From Phytophthora sp. 'mugwort' (taxonomy: Eukaryota > Oomycota > Peronosporomycetes > Peronosporales > Peronosporaceae), in contig JAUCEF010000005.1 in NCBI GenBank assembly GCA_033558025.1, forward strand, positions 6,634,001-6,698,000: a stretch of DNA of 64,000 nucleotides, given 5' to 3'. This document shows, one piece after another, positions 22,709 through 33,719 of this stretch. A model generated the notes under the pieces. That model ran no database searches and had not been told where the DNA came from. It saw nothing but the letters and a program-made list of their open reading frames with translations. Position numbers and translations under genes: made by a program. Numbering within the stretch: the stretch's first letter is position 1; every line of letters begins with the position of its first letter.

Positions 22709-23173
22709 TCAAAGTGTTTGGCGAATCAGGACCAAATGCGCTAGGCAAACGGAAGAAATAGGAGAGAATTTGTATCGACACTGCCGAAGCAAGCTCTCGA
22801 TTACAGAAGGATAGCATCGCCACCTCTGCTCTCCCCTACCTTGTTTTTCTGTGTGGTCTGTGTCAAGCACATTTCCTGCTGGAGCTTCGGTTCTGACCTC
22901 TGTCGGCTCGCGAAATGGAGGATCCAAGCTGTAACGTGGGAGGAGCTCAAGTATGGTGCGCAAGTCAGCGACATTCACTTGCATCGCGACTGGGACGTCG
23001 TGATTCTTGATCCTCGCGATCTGATACTCTGCGTTGGATTGCAGTTGGTCACCTTTCATTACGTCGCCCATAGCTGCTTGTTGGGCATCAACATGTTGTA
23101 GTTGGCGAAACGTCGTATTGTCAGGAGCCGTCACTGCGGCATCTTCGGGTAGTCTTGCCTGCGTGACTGCCAT
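22709..23173 (-). CDS. Hypothetical protein, low confidence
   Basis: 154-codon open frame just downstream of a transposon wreck. Its first 100 residues have balanced protein-like composition (PEDAAVTAPDNTTFRQLQHV, ADLRTILELLPRY), the remainder less so. No family, signal peptide or membrane segment is visible. It may be a fragment of a repeat or an orphan gene. No promoter element was identified. Confidence 0.2.
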   Translation of the reverse strand: MAVTQARLPEDAAVTAPDNTTFRQLQHVDAQQAAMGDVMKGDQLQSNAEYQIARIKNHDVPVAMQVNVADLRTILELLPRYSLDPPFREPTEVRTEAPAGNVLDTDHTEKQGRGEQRWRCYPSVIESLLRQCRYKFSPISSVCLAHLVLIRQTL

Positions 23174-25280
23174 ATACGTACGCGTTGCATTCCTGCAGCG
23201 ACATCTTGCACGCGAAGCGTCTCGTCAACACAAGTCCGACGCATCTACCGGCCAAAAGATAGCGAGGCACAATAACAAGGTGGGTTAGCTCGGTAGTAGT
23301 CCATAGACGAATACATATTACGTTGCTATTAGGAATACGTTTGACCTCTAGTGTGTAAAACGATGATCACTCTAAGTAGTTAAGACCAGCCCGTTCAGCT
23401 CGCTTTTCGACCCAGGTGTACTTCCAGATTGCACTTTGTATTCGACGAAGTACAGCCTTTCGGTCTCTCTAAGTTTAACTTCGAGAGGGTAGAAAAGGGT
23501 ACCCTCTCGGAGTAACCCTAGAGAAACCTCACGTAACCTTACCTGCAGTAGCCACTCCAGCCACCAACCATCTCACCAGAAGCTACCTCACTAGTTACAT
23601 TTTTTACAACCAACCAACCAATCTTTGTACTCTTTCAAGCCCCCAGAACTCCCTCATTCAATGAAGTGCCAACAAGAATCCCTACCAGTATCTGGCGCAA
23701 GCAAGAGACCCTGCCTGTGATCGAGCGAGGAGCTGGAAGTTAGACGGCGGCAGCGTGTGCCAGTGGTGGTGCGACCGTGAAAAGTTGCTAATGCGGACCC
23801 GGCCAGCGCTTGCAGAGGGCGACCGGCGCCTTCTTTCCGGCACAATGAAAGCGGCGCTCTACATTGAAGTTGTGACGAGGCGGCTCAAGAAGGAGAAGGT
23901 TACGCGTGCGTGGATTGGCCACATGGCCAGGGTAAATTTTGCCTATCATGGGCTTACTAGTGCCAGCCTTCGTGACTTCACGGCCTCCCTACACTAGATC
24001 ACGGGCTTTATGCGGTGTTATGGGATGTCCCTGCGGCGCCGCACCAATCTCACAACGCTCAGTCATGACAAGCTAGTGGATGGCGCCGTTTAGAACATGA
24101 CGTTCCTGCAAAGTGCGAAGTCCGTTTATGGACTTGCATCGAATGTACCAGACGTTCAAGGACCTGCTGCGCCTGGCGGTCAACGCATGAAGGAGAGCGA
24201 CAAGGTAGAGTAGATGCGGTTCCCCACCCTGCATACCATCTGTAGAAGTTGTTTGCGGGTGGATCGCGAAGGCGTGACGCGACACCGACAGTGATACTGT
24301 GGCCAATTCAGCCACTCAGCAGGATTTGCTGACGATTTCATGGACTGACATGTTGCGCAGCACGACGTGTACGTAGAGCGGTTTCGTGTGAAACGGGGGT
24401 GGGGGGGCTTTGAGGGAAGCCGAGCGAGGCGACGAGCTTCACGATGATCTCAATAACATTGCTCTGATTGACGATAAGCACGACAGAAGATACTGTATCA
24501 AGAGTAATACCGTGTAACTATTGTGAGCAGGTGGGTACAATTAACTTTATGGTACTTGTGGTATTATTCGGGAATTTCTGGTAGTTTATTGTGCTCGTTG
24601 GCTATTAGTATGCAAAATAGAAGGACCAGCGATGCCCCCGCTTGCCGTTTCGTCTCCACGGCTCGTAAACAATGACGGTCATGCGCGTCGACGACCGGGT
24701 CAAAAGAGGAAAGCAAAGAAGGTAATGGGGAAGGTGGGGATTGTAACAACACAGCAGAGGTCGTCATCACTTTTAAGGGGTTTCCTGAAATGGCCAGGTT
24801 GGACGGGCGTGCGGTGGGGGTGGTCCTTTGCTTATTCTGCATGTATGCATGTTTGCTTCGAGTATCGACACAATTGCCATGGTGGTCTGAGAATCCGGTG
24901 GGAGGTTATGGTGACGTGCTTGGGCGAGAGAGGGACTCCTGTCCAGGGGACGTGGGCTAAGGGTTTTAGAAAATGGTGGGCTGAACTGTTTTGGGAATAA
25001 TTTAGCCTAATTAGTTCGGAGTATTCAATCCACCGCCCAGTCTGCGCGAGCGCACATCGGCGTCTGCGTATTGGCCAAACTTAGCCGACGTTATCCCACA
25101 CAGTAGAGCCGAGCAAAACAAATCCTTAAGCACATGATCGTCCCTGGAGGATTTTCCACCAAAATTTAGACGGACGTTCATAGCTGGACGGGATCCCGTC
25201 GCGCGCTTCGGAGTTTGAAAATGTCGCTGTTATCGCATTCGCACCTTGTATCCTTTTAGAGGGTACGATAAGTTTCTAGT
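23174..25280. other. Repeat-island filler; no gene recognised
   Basis: Short open frames (23755-23997 forward, 24632-25000 forward) without recognisable motifs. CCAACCAACC-type and GGGTGGGGGGG low-complexity patches occur near 23610 and 24400. No RNA gene or conserved domain was seen. Confidence 0.5.
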
Positions 25281-25520
25281 ACTATATAATATTTGGGACA
25301 ACTAATTGATTACAGCCAATGGGCGGACGCCTTCGCAGCATGCCCCCTGGGCAAAGCGCTAGCGTCCGTCAGGCCTACGGTGTGTAAGGTACTACTCTGC
25401 ACAAGGCTGACTCAGGAAACGAATACGTACTCGACATCCCTCAGAAGCATACACTTCAAGGTGAGCACGGGCCTCGCTGCCGGCTTTTGCTGAACTTGTA
25501 CGGGGGCAAACGAGTAGTAA

Positions 25521-25553
25521 CAAGCACATGATCCCGGTGTTATCATGTGCTTG
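25521..25553. repeat. Perfect 12-bp inverted repeat
   Basis: CAAGCACATGAT at 25521-25532 is perfectly complementary to 25542-25553, with a 9-bp spacer. It lies at the left side of the DIRS-like element remains. Confidence 0.85.
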
Positions 25554-25723
25554 TTTAGTTCGCGTTCACTGTGCGACGGGTACAAACATCTCGCAGATTG
25601 CAAGAAATATTACTGGCAGGCAGGTGTGCAGAGCTCAAGAACGTGCAACCGTAGCAACAGAAACCACCGCCAAACCTCGGATCCGCAGTCCAGACCTGCG
25701 CAAAAACGTTCGCAAGGAACAAG

Positions 25724-27440
25724 ATGCATGTTACCCTGTCGTACTGCCGGATATTGACCTCCTCTCAATATGGCCAGAGGTTTACATCTGCCCGTTTGGT
25801 ATTGAGGACAAGGTCGGCCAAGACTCGCAATGGTCAGGGAAAACCATTCCCGGTTTCCTTCCCGGAAGGAGTCTCAAATAATGCACTCGCAGACCAGGAC
25901 AATATCATTCGCCCCGATCTACAAACACTACGTGCTGAGATCATGTGAGTCAAGCAAGAGCATCCCGACGCTGATGTCTGTTGTCAAGACTGTTGGCAAG
26001 ATGACGCCTCAGCCAGCTGTGTAATGTCAGTAGCTACCGGTATGATCTTCACTCGGTGGTACCGCAATCATTCTTGCGATTACGGAATGCTGATGATAGG
26101 ACGATGGTTGCGCTACGGGGATTACTGAACACGTGGGTAAAAGATTGTGGGTACAATATGGGATCCGCGTGGCAGTCGCTGATTGGCTAAGAAAAACTCA
26201 GTATTCAATAGAGAATCCAGTAGAGTGTACCCAGTAGGAGTATCTAGTAGGCTTTGAGGTAGCACAGGGTGCGAACTAAGGACCTCAATCAACTCATTTT
26301 GCATTTTGCTCGAAGTCGCTTAAGTCATTTTATGTCGATATTTGCCGACCTTACGGCTTGCAATGTTTTTTGCCATGTTTACATCTATAGCGGCTGTAGC
26401 TATCTGTTCGCCGGACACATCGAGTCGATAATGCTCTGGTTGTAGAGATCGCAACGCGTTCGGGTTGCCATAACCATTTAGTGTGTACGATGTAGTCGGT
26501 ATCGTTCGTGCACAGTTTCTTCAACTAACTACTACTGGATTGACGACCCCATCAATGTGGCGGCGGAAATCGGTTTCAACTGTGATGCTACGGCCCGATC
26601 GCTTCGCTACGTCATGACCGCCTATTGGGCATTGGCGCCGTTAACAATTTAAAACTTATGACCTGGTCCCCGAAACAAACGCTTCTCGGTCTTGGGTTTA
26701 ACGCTATCACTGAAATTGTATCCACGCTTGCGGAAAAAGTAAGGAATCGTGGGACCTGGTTGCGACAGCTTGTGACGCCTCCCGTCCCTCTCAAAAGGAT
26801 ACCGGTCACTTCTAGGGAGCCTCCGACGCGTCGCCACATGCATTCGGCCAGCACGAACATACCTCCATCGTCTCCGGTACCACGAAACAAACCACCACGA
26901 GTTCCAGAGCTGCTGATTTCTGAACGCATTGTACAAGAGTCCCTGTAACCCCCCCCCACCACCACCACACACACACACACACACCCTTATGCTAAACGGA
27001 GCGTCTTGAGTATTTCAACGGACTCCCACCCCGTCGTGGAAATAATCACGGACTCTGTGCTGCGGATGTGCCCGCACGGATTGCACTCAGGTGCACGTTC
27101 TCGGCAGTAGCGGACTCATCTCCCTTTCAAGGACGGAGAAAGTAATATCTTCGAATTCAATTTCCGGGAACTGCTGTCATGTTGTAAATACATGGGGAGA
27201 CATATGGATGCAACAGGGAATCGCTCACTTACGTTCGTTTCCTTATCGACAACACCTCTCATGTGGTATGGCAGAACCGCCCCGATGCATGAAATACGCG
27301 CGCACTGACATTGTACGACTAATCGAGTATGTGGAAACCTCTGCTTCTCGTTGTGCGGGGTGGACATCACGTGCGCCCATAAAGTGTCTCACTTTGCTAC
27401 TGACACGTCTTTCGTCGCTCGATTTGACGACCTAACTTGT
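25724..27440 (+). pseudogene. DIRS-like retrotransposon: reverse transcriptase/RNase H remains
   Basis: Broken forward readings that match the RT-RNase H polyprotein of DIRS/Ngaro-like retrotransposons known from oomycetes. Fragments are ADQDNIIRPDLQTLRAEIM (about 25890-25950), TWSPKQTLLGLGFNAI (about 26660-26710), LRSLLGSLRRVATCIRPAR in a neighbouring frame (about 26800-26860), an EFNFRELLSC RNase H segment (about 27155-27180), and VDITCAHKVSHFATDTSF (about 27357-27410), which corresponds to the end of the RNase H region. Many shifts and stops. The YXDD catalytic box was not found and is probably lost in the poorly readable part near 26050-26520. The tyrosine recombinase that follows supports the class. 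Confidence 0.65.
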
Positions 27441-27454
27441 GGCACAGGATATAG

Positions 27455-28916
27455 ATGTCCCAGATTACCGCCAGCAAGGGTCTCTCGGCGCTTCGACGCA
27501 GTATCACCGAGGCATTCCGTTGCCGACTACACCTTCGCCGAGTAATCTACGGTGATGGCCAAGTTCGCTTTACAGACCTCGTATACCCGCGGCTATCTGT
27601 CGTCACATTTAAAGGGAGAATTGAAGCTATTTCCAGCAAATTCTACATGAAATTTAGTTCGGATTTGCGTCTGTGCCCCGGTTCGTGGGTCCAAACTACG
27701 TTCGCAGTGCTGGGCATACATCATGTTTCCGATGCTGCTGGAGAGGGTTTCCGAAACGCGCGCCCCCATGTTCGGGTGCTGCTCAAAGGTATTTGCGGAC
27801 TCGACGCACATCCCATACGCAAGGCCCCGGTGCCGCTAGAGATAATGATGTTCTTCTTCGATACTCTCCGCTCTATCGACCTCTTTGACCATGCGCTCTG
27901 AGGGAGCGTGTGTGGCGTTTTGCTTCGCGATCGGAGATTACGTCGCCATCAATGGTTCCTCCTTTAAGAGCTTCGCGCTGCGAGCAGAGGATCTTGCCAC
28001 CCTGAATTCAGAAGAGGAGCCAATACGTTTTTGCGGCCGAGACGTGGTCTGTCCACGTCAGTCTTCGCGGCACGAAGGCAGTTTCCACAGAACGAACGCC
28101 GTTTTCTGTCGGGTCATAGGTCTCAATGGTTACGTAGAGAGGAGGTCACCGGAGGGTCTGGTCACTGTTTCGGGTCCGCATCCAAGATATTATCAGTTGA
28201 AGCCCCAAGCCAAGAGTTCTGAGCGGCGCTATGGCGATGGCTGATATTTCTAGAATGTCCCTCGTACTAATCATTGCTACTGTGTGCGCCACTGTAGTTA
28301 GTGATCGCTCGTCTTGATGGTGTTGTCGTCGCCGTCTACAATGCCCTGCCAGCCACATGCGCGAGATCGCTCACCTAGCCAGAGGTGACCTCAACCGCGC
28401 AATCCTGCTTGGCACTGCTGCTTTCTGATGCAGACACGCCAGCCTATCCGCGTCCTCACTCGCGTGCCGTGCAATAAGGTTCAAGATCCATACGAGACCA
28501 GACCCACCGGTGACCCTTGTTCTAACCTACCGTCTCAATGTCTCGTCTTCAGCGCCTATACCTTCTAAAGGAGCGACAAGATCTCCCTGCCGATATCCCT
28601 GTGGCTTTCTACATGGGAATAGCTCGCGAACCTGCATGCATCACTACGGTCCATGTTTCCGGCGCCATAAAGACAGCAGGTGCTCGAGCCGGTGAGGGCC
28701 GCAATAAATTTGGCTCATATTCTCTCCGCGCGGGTGGAGCAACTTATGTCTACTGTTCGGGCGTAGACGCATTGATGATCCAGTTCCATAACCACCGGGC
28801 CTTAGCTTTCAATACATACACAAACCTCTACACGGAATCCGTGGCAACCTGCTCGTCACCGGGGCAAGGTCGACTTGTCTCTTCACTAGTGGGCATACAC
28901 ACGTGGGTGGGCGGAG
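27455..28916 (+). pseudogene. DIRS-like tyrosine recombinase, split by a repeat
   Basis: Tyrosine recombinase of the DIRS type, the integrase replacement that defines this retrotransposon class. The N-terminal part (27455-28130) has a core-binding-like region with LLKGICGLDAHPIRKAPVPL (about 27781-27840) and a following piece YVAINGSSFKSFALRAEDLA. The catalytic C-terminal part resumes at about 28540 with LPADIPVAFYMG, continues to SYSLRAGGATYVYCSGVDAL (about 28718-28778), the canonical H/Y-x-L-R-x-GGAT box with the second Arg, and ends with TYTNLYTESVATC, where the catalytic Tyr should lie. A 399-bp block (28128-28526), which is repeated after the gene, separates the two halves. Also frame-shifted at about 27900. 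Inactive. Confidence 0.7.
28128..28526 (+). repeat. Diverged 400-bp direct repeat, copy A
   Basis: From GGTTACGTAGAGAGGAGG to GACCCTTGTTCTAAC. It aligns end to end with 28919-29316, by eye at roughly three identical bases in four. Shared anchors include GGAGGGTCTG, GCTCGTCTTGATGGTG and GAGACCAGAC. It interrupts the tyrosine recombinase reading. Confidence 0.85.
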
Positions 28917-28918
28917 CG

Positions 28919-29316
28919 GCTACGTAGAGATAAGGCCGCCGGAGGGTCTGATCACGGTTTCGTGTCCGTGTCCAAGATAGTAGCAGCTGAAACGCCGAAC
29001 CAAGACTTTGATCGGTGCCGTGCCGATGACTATTAATGCTAGCATGCCACTCGTATTGATCACTGTAACTTTATGAGATACAGTAGATAGTATTTGCTCG
29101 TCTTGATGGTGATGTCGTAGCCGTCCGCGATGCTCTGGTCGGCCGCGTGCGTGAGCTCGCTGACCTCGCCAGGGGCAACCTCAAACCGCGCAGGCCCGCT
29201 TGACACTGCTTTCAGATGCTACGCCAGTCTTTCCGCGTCCCCACTCGCGAGCCGTGCACTAAGGCACAAGATCCGTAGCGAGACCAGACTAACCCGTGAC
29301 CCTTGGTCTAATATTC
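28919..29316 (+). repeat. Diverged 400-bp direct repeat, copy B
   Basis: Second copy of the repeat at 28128-28526, starting GGCTACGTAGAGATAAGG right after the recombinase and ending about 18 bp before the terminal inverted repeat at 29335. Confidence 0.85.
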
Positions 29317-29334
29317 CGATTGAACCCTTTCGTA

Positions 29335-29380
29335 GTACTGTAAAAGGGCTCAAATGAGACAACGGCAAACAAAAAGTTAC
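29335..29380 (+). repeat. Left terminal inverted repeat of the 2.4-kb element
   Basis: Pairs with 31689-31737; central block GAGACAACGGCAAACAAAAA is identical in both. Confidence 0.88.
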
Positions 29381-29755
29381 TAATGCGCCATTGAGAGTTA
29401 TCGAGATAATCGGCTTTAAAGTTTTCCCATAGAAATTCGTACTTACGCGAAGTTTGGAGAATCCGGCCTTTGCGTAAAAAAATTTGAACAGGATGTATAG
29501 ACGCTCTTAACTAGATCGAGAATCACTACAATGCAAGCCACCAGTCGCACGACACCCCGCCATCTCCCGACCCATCTGCTGCAGCGCCTTCCACCCGACC
29601 TGAAGGAGACGAAGACCAGAAGCAGCCGCAGCTTGTGGTGCATCTCCCGTTCGTTGGCTAAGTGTGTTGTACAATCTTCGCTCGCTGCTACGGAGTTGAA
29701 TCGATGACCCTGTAGAAGTACAAAACCCGCATTCGTGATGGCAGCATGACAGTCA

Positions 29756-31309
29756 ATGATCACGGAAACAAGCTCAACAAGAACGCGTTTTGCAAGGAGA
29801 CGTCGTTTGGCTAGTGCAATGGTTTACAAGTTTTGCGGAGAAGGTTGGAGAGGTGGTCCCAATGCGGGTTTGGGTGCAGCGCACCTCAATTGGGACGCAA
29901 TATGGGATGAGACGCACGCCTTTGTGGGGTCTGGCATGAGGGTGCGTGAGCCTGCTCGAGCCACGATGCGGAAGCTGCTTACGCTGCACTGTCCTATGGC
30001 ACGGATTCGGTCTCCGCGCAGCAACGTCTGTGGCGTTTGCGCTATTTACCACGCCGAGATGCGACGACGGAGAAGACGGAAGCGCTCGGGCGTCATACTG
30101 AATCAGCTCGGCACATGCGGTAAGTTTTGTGGGGGGGAGATAAGCAACATTTTGTTATCCTCTGTATAATCTGATGTGGATACTGAAAACCTTTTGCAGG
30201 GGAGAATACAAGCAAGACAAGTCGTCGTGCGCCAGCGGGGATGCTGTCATTATCATGGACTACTCCCAGAACCTGGCAATCCCTAGCGTTGCCAATACGC
30301 CGTCACAATGGTATTTTTGCTCGCCGGTGTCGGAATTTACTACGAGAACGACAACGCTCAGACGAACTACATATACGACGAAAACACCAGAGGCAAAGGC
30401 AGCGATCAAGTCAACTCCATGCTGGCTCACTTTGTCGAGACAAAGCTTGTGTCGTCTGGCAAAACTAAGCTTACTGTGTATGCAGACGACTGCTCGTGTC
30501 AAAACAAGAACGACTCCGTTATCAAGTTCTTGCTGACCCTCGTCGACATGGGCAGTGTTGAGCACGTGGATTTCAAGTTCGCAAGGGTCATACGAAGAAC
30601 TCGTAGGACCGCGGCTTGGGCATATTCGCAAGCACATGGCCACCGCTGAGTGCTGGACAACGACCCATGTCATAGAAACAGTCAATGCGGCTGCATCAAA
30701 CTCTGTCACGGCTTATGTGCCGCAGGGCAGTGTTTTTTAAGTCGTACAAGCCGGTTTTGACTGAACTCTACAAACAACTTCAAGGCGTGCAGCAGTTCCA
30801 GATTTTTCTATGGATAGCTCTAAGCCCGGGACTGCGACGTGCAAGAAGGACCCACAGTCCGCCGCGGAGGATTAGGATTACGGCGGAAGATCGGTGGTGT
30901 TGTGACGGCGAAGGAGAAGGTGGTTCGAATCATGCCCGACCACATTGAAGCCCTGCCTCCCCCGCCTATAAACGCCGAAAACAAAATGCAGATGTACAAG
31001 TCGATACGGCCGTACGTCCTGCAAGCGTTCCAGAACGACCCTTTGTACGCAAAGACGAGTGAGAATGAGGGAGCTGCCGCGAAGACGACTAAACAAACAC
31101 GCTTAGCGCACCGTGCTGCTATGACGGTGGTAGAGAAGAAAAACCAAGATCAACGTGAAATGACTTACGATTCCTCAGACGCGGAACCTTCGAATATTAA
31201 GGAGAGGTCGCCTCACAAGAAAAGAGCTGCTGCCCAAGCAAGATGGGTACTGCAAACAGCAAGAAGTCCAAGGCTCCGGCGCCTGGGAACGATGAGCAGC
31301 TCTAGCTGA
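29756..31309 (+). pseudogene. Decayed DDE-type transposase with YADDCSCQNKN motif
   Basis: Transposase of the 2.4-kb inverted-repeat element, in several frames. The N-terminal part (29756-30169) has a Cys/His cluster (CGVCAIYHAE, about 30031-30060). The core (30308-30649) has NDNAQTNYIYDENTRGKG and the KLTVYADDCSCQNKNDSV block (about 30466-30520), a likely catalytic Asp followed by a helix. It continues in other frames with GLGHIRKHMATAECWTTTHV (about 30615-30675), SYKPVLTELYKQLQGVQQFQ (about 30741-30800) and a basic C-terminus with RPYVLQAFQNDPLYAKTSE (31008-31065). This ADNC-x-x-QNKN type occurs in eukaryotic transposons, but I cannot name the superfamily with confidence. At least three frame breaks; inactive. 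Confidence 0.7.
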
Positions 31310-31688
31310 GACCTAGGCTTCAAAGGGAAGTCCAACATTTTGTTATCTATGTTCACTCGCTAATCAGAATGTTCCCTAGTGACGGATTTAAATTTTGAAA
31401 AATATTAAAAATATACCCCTTGAGATTTGATATGACGTGGTAAAAATATATTTTCGACATGTTACAGTTCGTTTTAGTGAATTCTGAGACCACGAGCGGA
31501 TTCCGCATGTGCTGTTACCTCTGAAACATTAACAAAAAATATCTTTGAGTTCTCGAGCTGAAAATGAGGATATATATAATTTTACGGACCTCGCATAAAT
31601 AAAAATAACTGTGGATGGGCTCAACGGAAGCTAAGACAGCCCTCTTTTGTATGGTGTAGCTAAATCGCGATTCGTACCTTGGTTGATA

Positions 31689-31737
31689 GGTACTTTTTTG
31701 TTTGCCGTTGTCTCAAATGAGCCCTTTTCCACTGTAC
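31689..31737 (-). repeat. Right terminal inverted repeat of the 2.4-kb element
   Basis: Reverse complement matches 29335-29380, with extra GG after CAGT and one extra A in the A run. Confidence 0.88.
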
Positions 31738-31970
31738 GAGAGAATGCGGATTTGACGAAGATGTAGTACAGTAATTTGGCAAAAAGGTTATGAAGTGAGC
31801 TTCGCGAAAGGGTTATCGCCGATACCCTTATCGGGATACCTGGAAACAGCTACAGTACCATGTAGTACATAGTATGTACTGGCAATTCCGAGATACCGGT
31901 AGCATTTGACGAGGTAATATGCTAAGTGAACTGTACCAATACATCTAGTAGGCTGTGATTTAAAGACGCT

Positions 31971-33641
31971 CTACTCCTGGAGCTGCTTCTTATCTGAGAT
32001 CATTGGTGAACGCATAGTGGAATCACGCGGCAGACTCATTAGCGCGCTCCAACCGGTGCGACCAGCAGAGTGCTTGTAGCCGTAGCAGAAGTAAAAAATC
32101 ACACTAGCCGCCAGCCACGCACAACTCGTGTAGATGCCTGTGTAACTGATCTGAGCGGCCAGGTAAAAGTTGGCCAGCACGGCGATAGTGGGGAGGAACG
32201 GCACAAGCGGGGCCGAGAAGTTCTCGCCGCTCTGGGGCTCCTGTGGGCACTTGAAGTACATAACGAAGCACGTAATGACCGTGATCACGAGGAAGACAAT
32301 GCCCATGACTAGACACCACGTGTTGCCCTCGTTCGAATAGCCGATCTGGTAAAAGAAGGCTGCAAGCCACGCGGACGCTACCATGAGACCGATGAGCTTG
32401 GGCGCAAGTGAGGGAGACTCCTTGCGCATGCGGACCATGAGCAGGGACGAATTCGACATGTTGAATGACAGAAGGATGCCGAAGCTCACGATGTCCCACA
32501 ATGTGTAGAATGGCACCACGAAAGCCACCATCGTGAAGAAAGTACCCGAGATCAGCGTGTTCGCGAACAGGTTTCCTTTGTCATCGACCCTGGCGAAGAT
32601 ACGAGGCATCAGGCCATCGCACGAGAGGGCGTAGTTCAGACGTGGCTGGGCCAAGAAACTGACCAGCACCACGACGGGCATCGTACAGGTTTCACCAGCA
32701 CGCACGATTTGAGAGGCCCAGTCCGCACCCTGATACTCAAATCCATCACCAAAGCTGTCGGCCTGCAGATACGGGATCATGCCCGCCAGCACTAGCGACG
32801 CAAAGCAGGAGAGGAACATCGTGCCAAGCACCACGCTGATTACTGCCAGAGGCATGGTCTTCTTGGGGTTCTTCGCCTCAGCAGCCAGACAGCAGACCTC
32901 ATCGAAACCGATATAGCCAAAGAAGGCTGACGAGGCACCAGTGATAATACCCTGGGTACCAAACGCCATCTTGCCATCCAAGTCCTGGCGAGGCGGGACG
33001 AAGGGCGATAAATTGCCGGGGTCAATGAAGGCGAAACCGGCGATGATGATGAATAGAACCACAACCACTTTGATGGTGGTGATGGTGTTCACGAACAACT
33101 TGCCAAAGCGGACGCCCATCAGCAGCACACCCACACAAATCGCCATCATCACGGCACCGAGCAGGTTCGTGTAGTCTTCGTTCAGCCACTGGTAGGAGTG
33201 TTCCGGGTGCTCCTCCACGAGCCAGTCTTGGACCTTGGTCGCCCAACTACGGGCGACACCCGAGCCAGAAACTCCGTACTCGAGCGTCAGCAGCCAAGCT
33301 GCGACCACAGCGGGCAGCTCGCCAAGAGCGTAGAACGAGTAAGCGTAAGTACTACCCGAGGACGGCACGCGGGTCACCAGCTCCATGTAGGCAAGAGCGT
33401 TGATGCAACACACGACACCAGCGATGATCCAGCTGACAAACGCGGCAGGTCCAGCCGTGCCGCTGATGATCTCGCCCGCCGTGGAGAAAACGCCGCTACC
33501 AACGGTGCCACCGATACCAATGCACACCAAATCGAAGAGGGACAGTTGGCGGGGCAATTCCTCAGCGGCCTCCTCGGCTTTGATGACCGCCAGGGGCTTG
33601 GTCCGAAGGATGTTCTGCATGAAGGTGGGCTTGATATCCAT
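31971..33641 (-). CDS. Cationic amino-acid transporter-like permease, paralogue 3 (APC superfamily)
   Basis: Intronless 556-residue APC permease and third member of the local family, with DIKPTFMQNILRTKPLAVI at the N-terminus, GSGVFSTAGEIIS in helix 1, GFDEVCCLAAEAKNPKK and the SDKKQLQE C-terminus. The frame is open upstream to 33965, but I start at the ATG at 33641: it aligns with the paralogues' starts, and a near-perfect oomycete core promoter lies between the two candidate starts, so the upstream part is untranscribed or leader. Expected role is membrane uptake of amino acids. It is separated from paralogue 2 by 11 kb of transposon debris, which suggests that insertions split an originally compact tandem array. 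Confidence 0.94.
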   Translation of the reverse strand: MDIKPTFMQNILRTKPLAVIKAEEAAEELPRQLSLFDLVCIGIGGTVGSGVFSTAGEIISGTAGPAAFVSWIIAGVVCCINALAYMELVTRVPSSGSTYAYSFYALGELPAVVAAWLLTLEYGVSGSGVARSWATKVQDWLVEEHPEHSYQWLNEDYTNLLGAVMMAICVGVLLMGVRFGKLFVNTITTIKVVVVLFIIIAGFAFIDPGNLSPFVPPRQDLDGKMAFGTQGIITGASSAFFGYIGFDEVCCLAAEAKNPKKTMPLAVISVVLGTMFLSCFASLVLAGMIPYLQADSFGDGFEYQGADWASQIVRAGETCTMPVVVLVSFLAQPRLNYALSCDGLMPRIFARVDDKGNLFANTLISGTFFTMVAFVVPFYTLWDIVSFGILLSFNMSNSSLLMVRMRKESPSLAPKLIGLMVASAWLAAFFYQIGYSNEGNTWCLVMGIVFLVITVITCFVMYFKCPQEPQSGENFSAPLVPFLPTIAVLANFYLAAQISYTGIYTSCAWLAASVIFYFCYGYKHSAGRTGWSALMSLPRDSTMRSPMISDKKQLQE

Positions 33642-33701
33642 GGTAGACGACGTGGGGCTCCTCAACTGGACTTGGTGGCTCCTCGCTGTGGCTACCACGA
33701 C

Positions 33702-33717
33702 GAATTGAAGAATGAGC
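33702..33717 (-). promoter_or_regulatory. Oomycete core promoter (initiator plus flanking region) of transporter paralogue 3
   Basis: Reverse strand reads GCTCATTCTTCAATTC, very close to the published oomycete core consensus (GCTCATTYYNCAWTTT). Transcription start is predicted near 33713, giving a leader of about 72 nt to the ATG at 33641. Confidence 0.75.
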
Positions 33718-33719
33718 GG

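Larger units (their letters stand above)
29335..31737. mobile_element. 2.4-kb DNA transposon with about 45-bp terminal inverted repeats
   Basis: Left terminus 29335-29380 (GTACTGTAAAAGGGCTCAAA onward) and right terminus 31689-31737 are inverted copies; about 33 bases from AAAAGGGCTCA to CAAACAAAAA match with two or three differences. If the element begins at the C of CTGT/CAGTG, both flanks carry TA, suggesting a TA target duplication, though this is only 2 bp. The interior holds a broken DDE-type transposase on the forward strand (29756-31309). The superfamily is not firmly assigned. Confidence 0.85.

Noticed and set aside
26949..26985. Poly-C followed by (AC)n microsatellite
   Set aside because: Ordinary microsatellite; no further meaning inferred.
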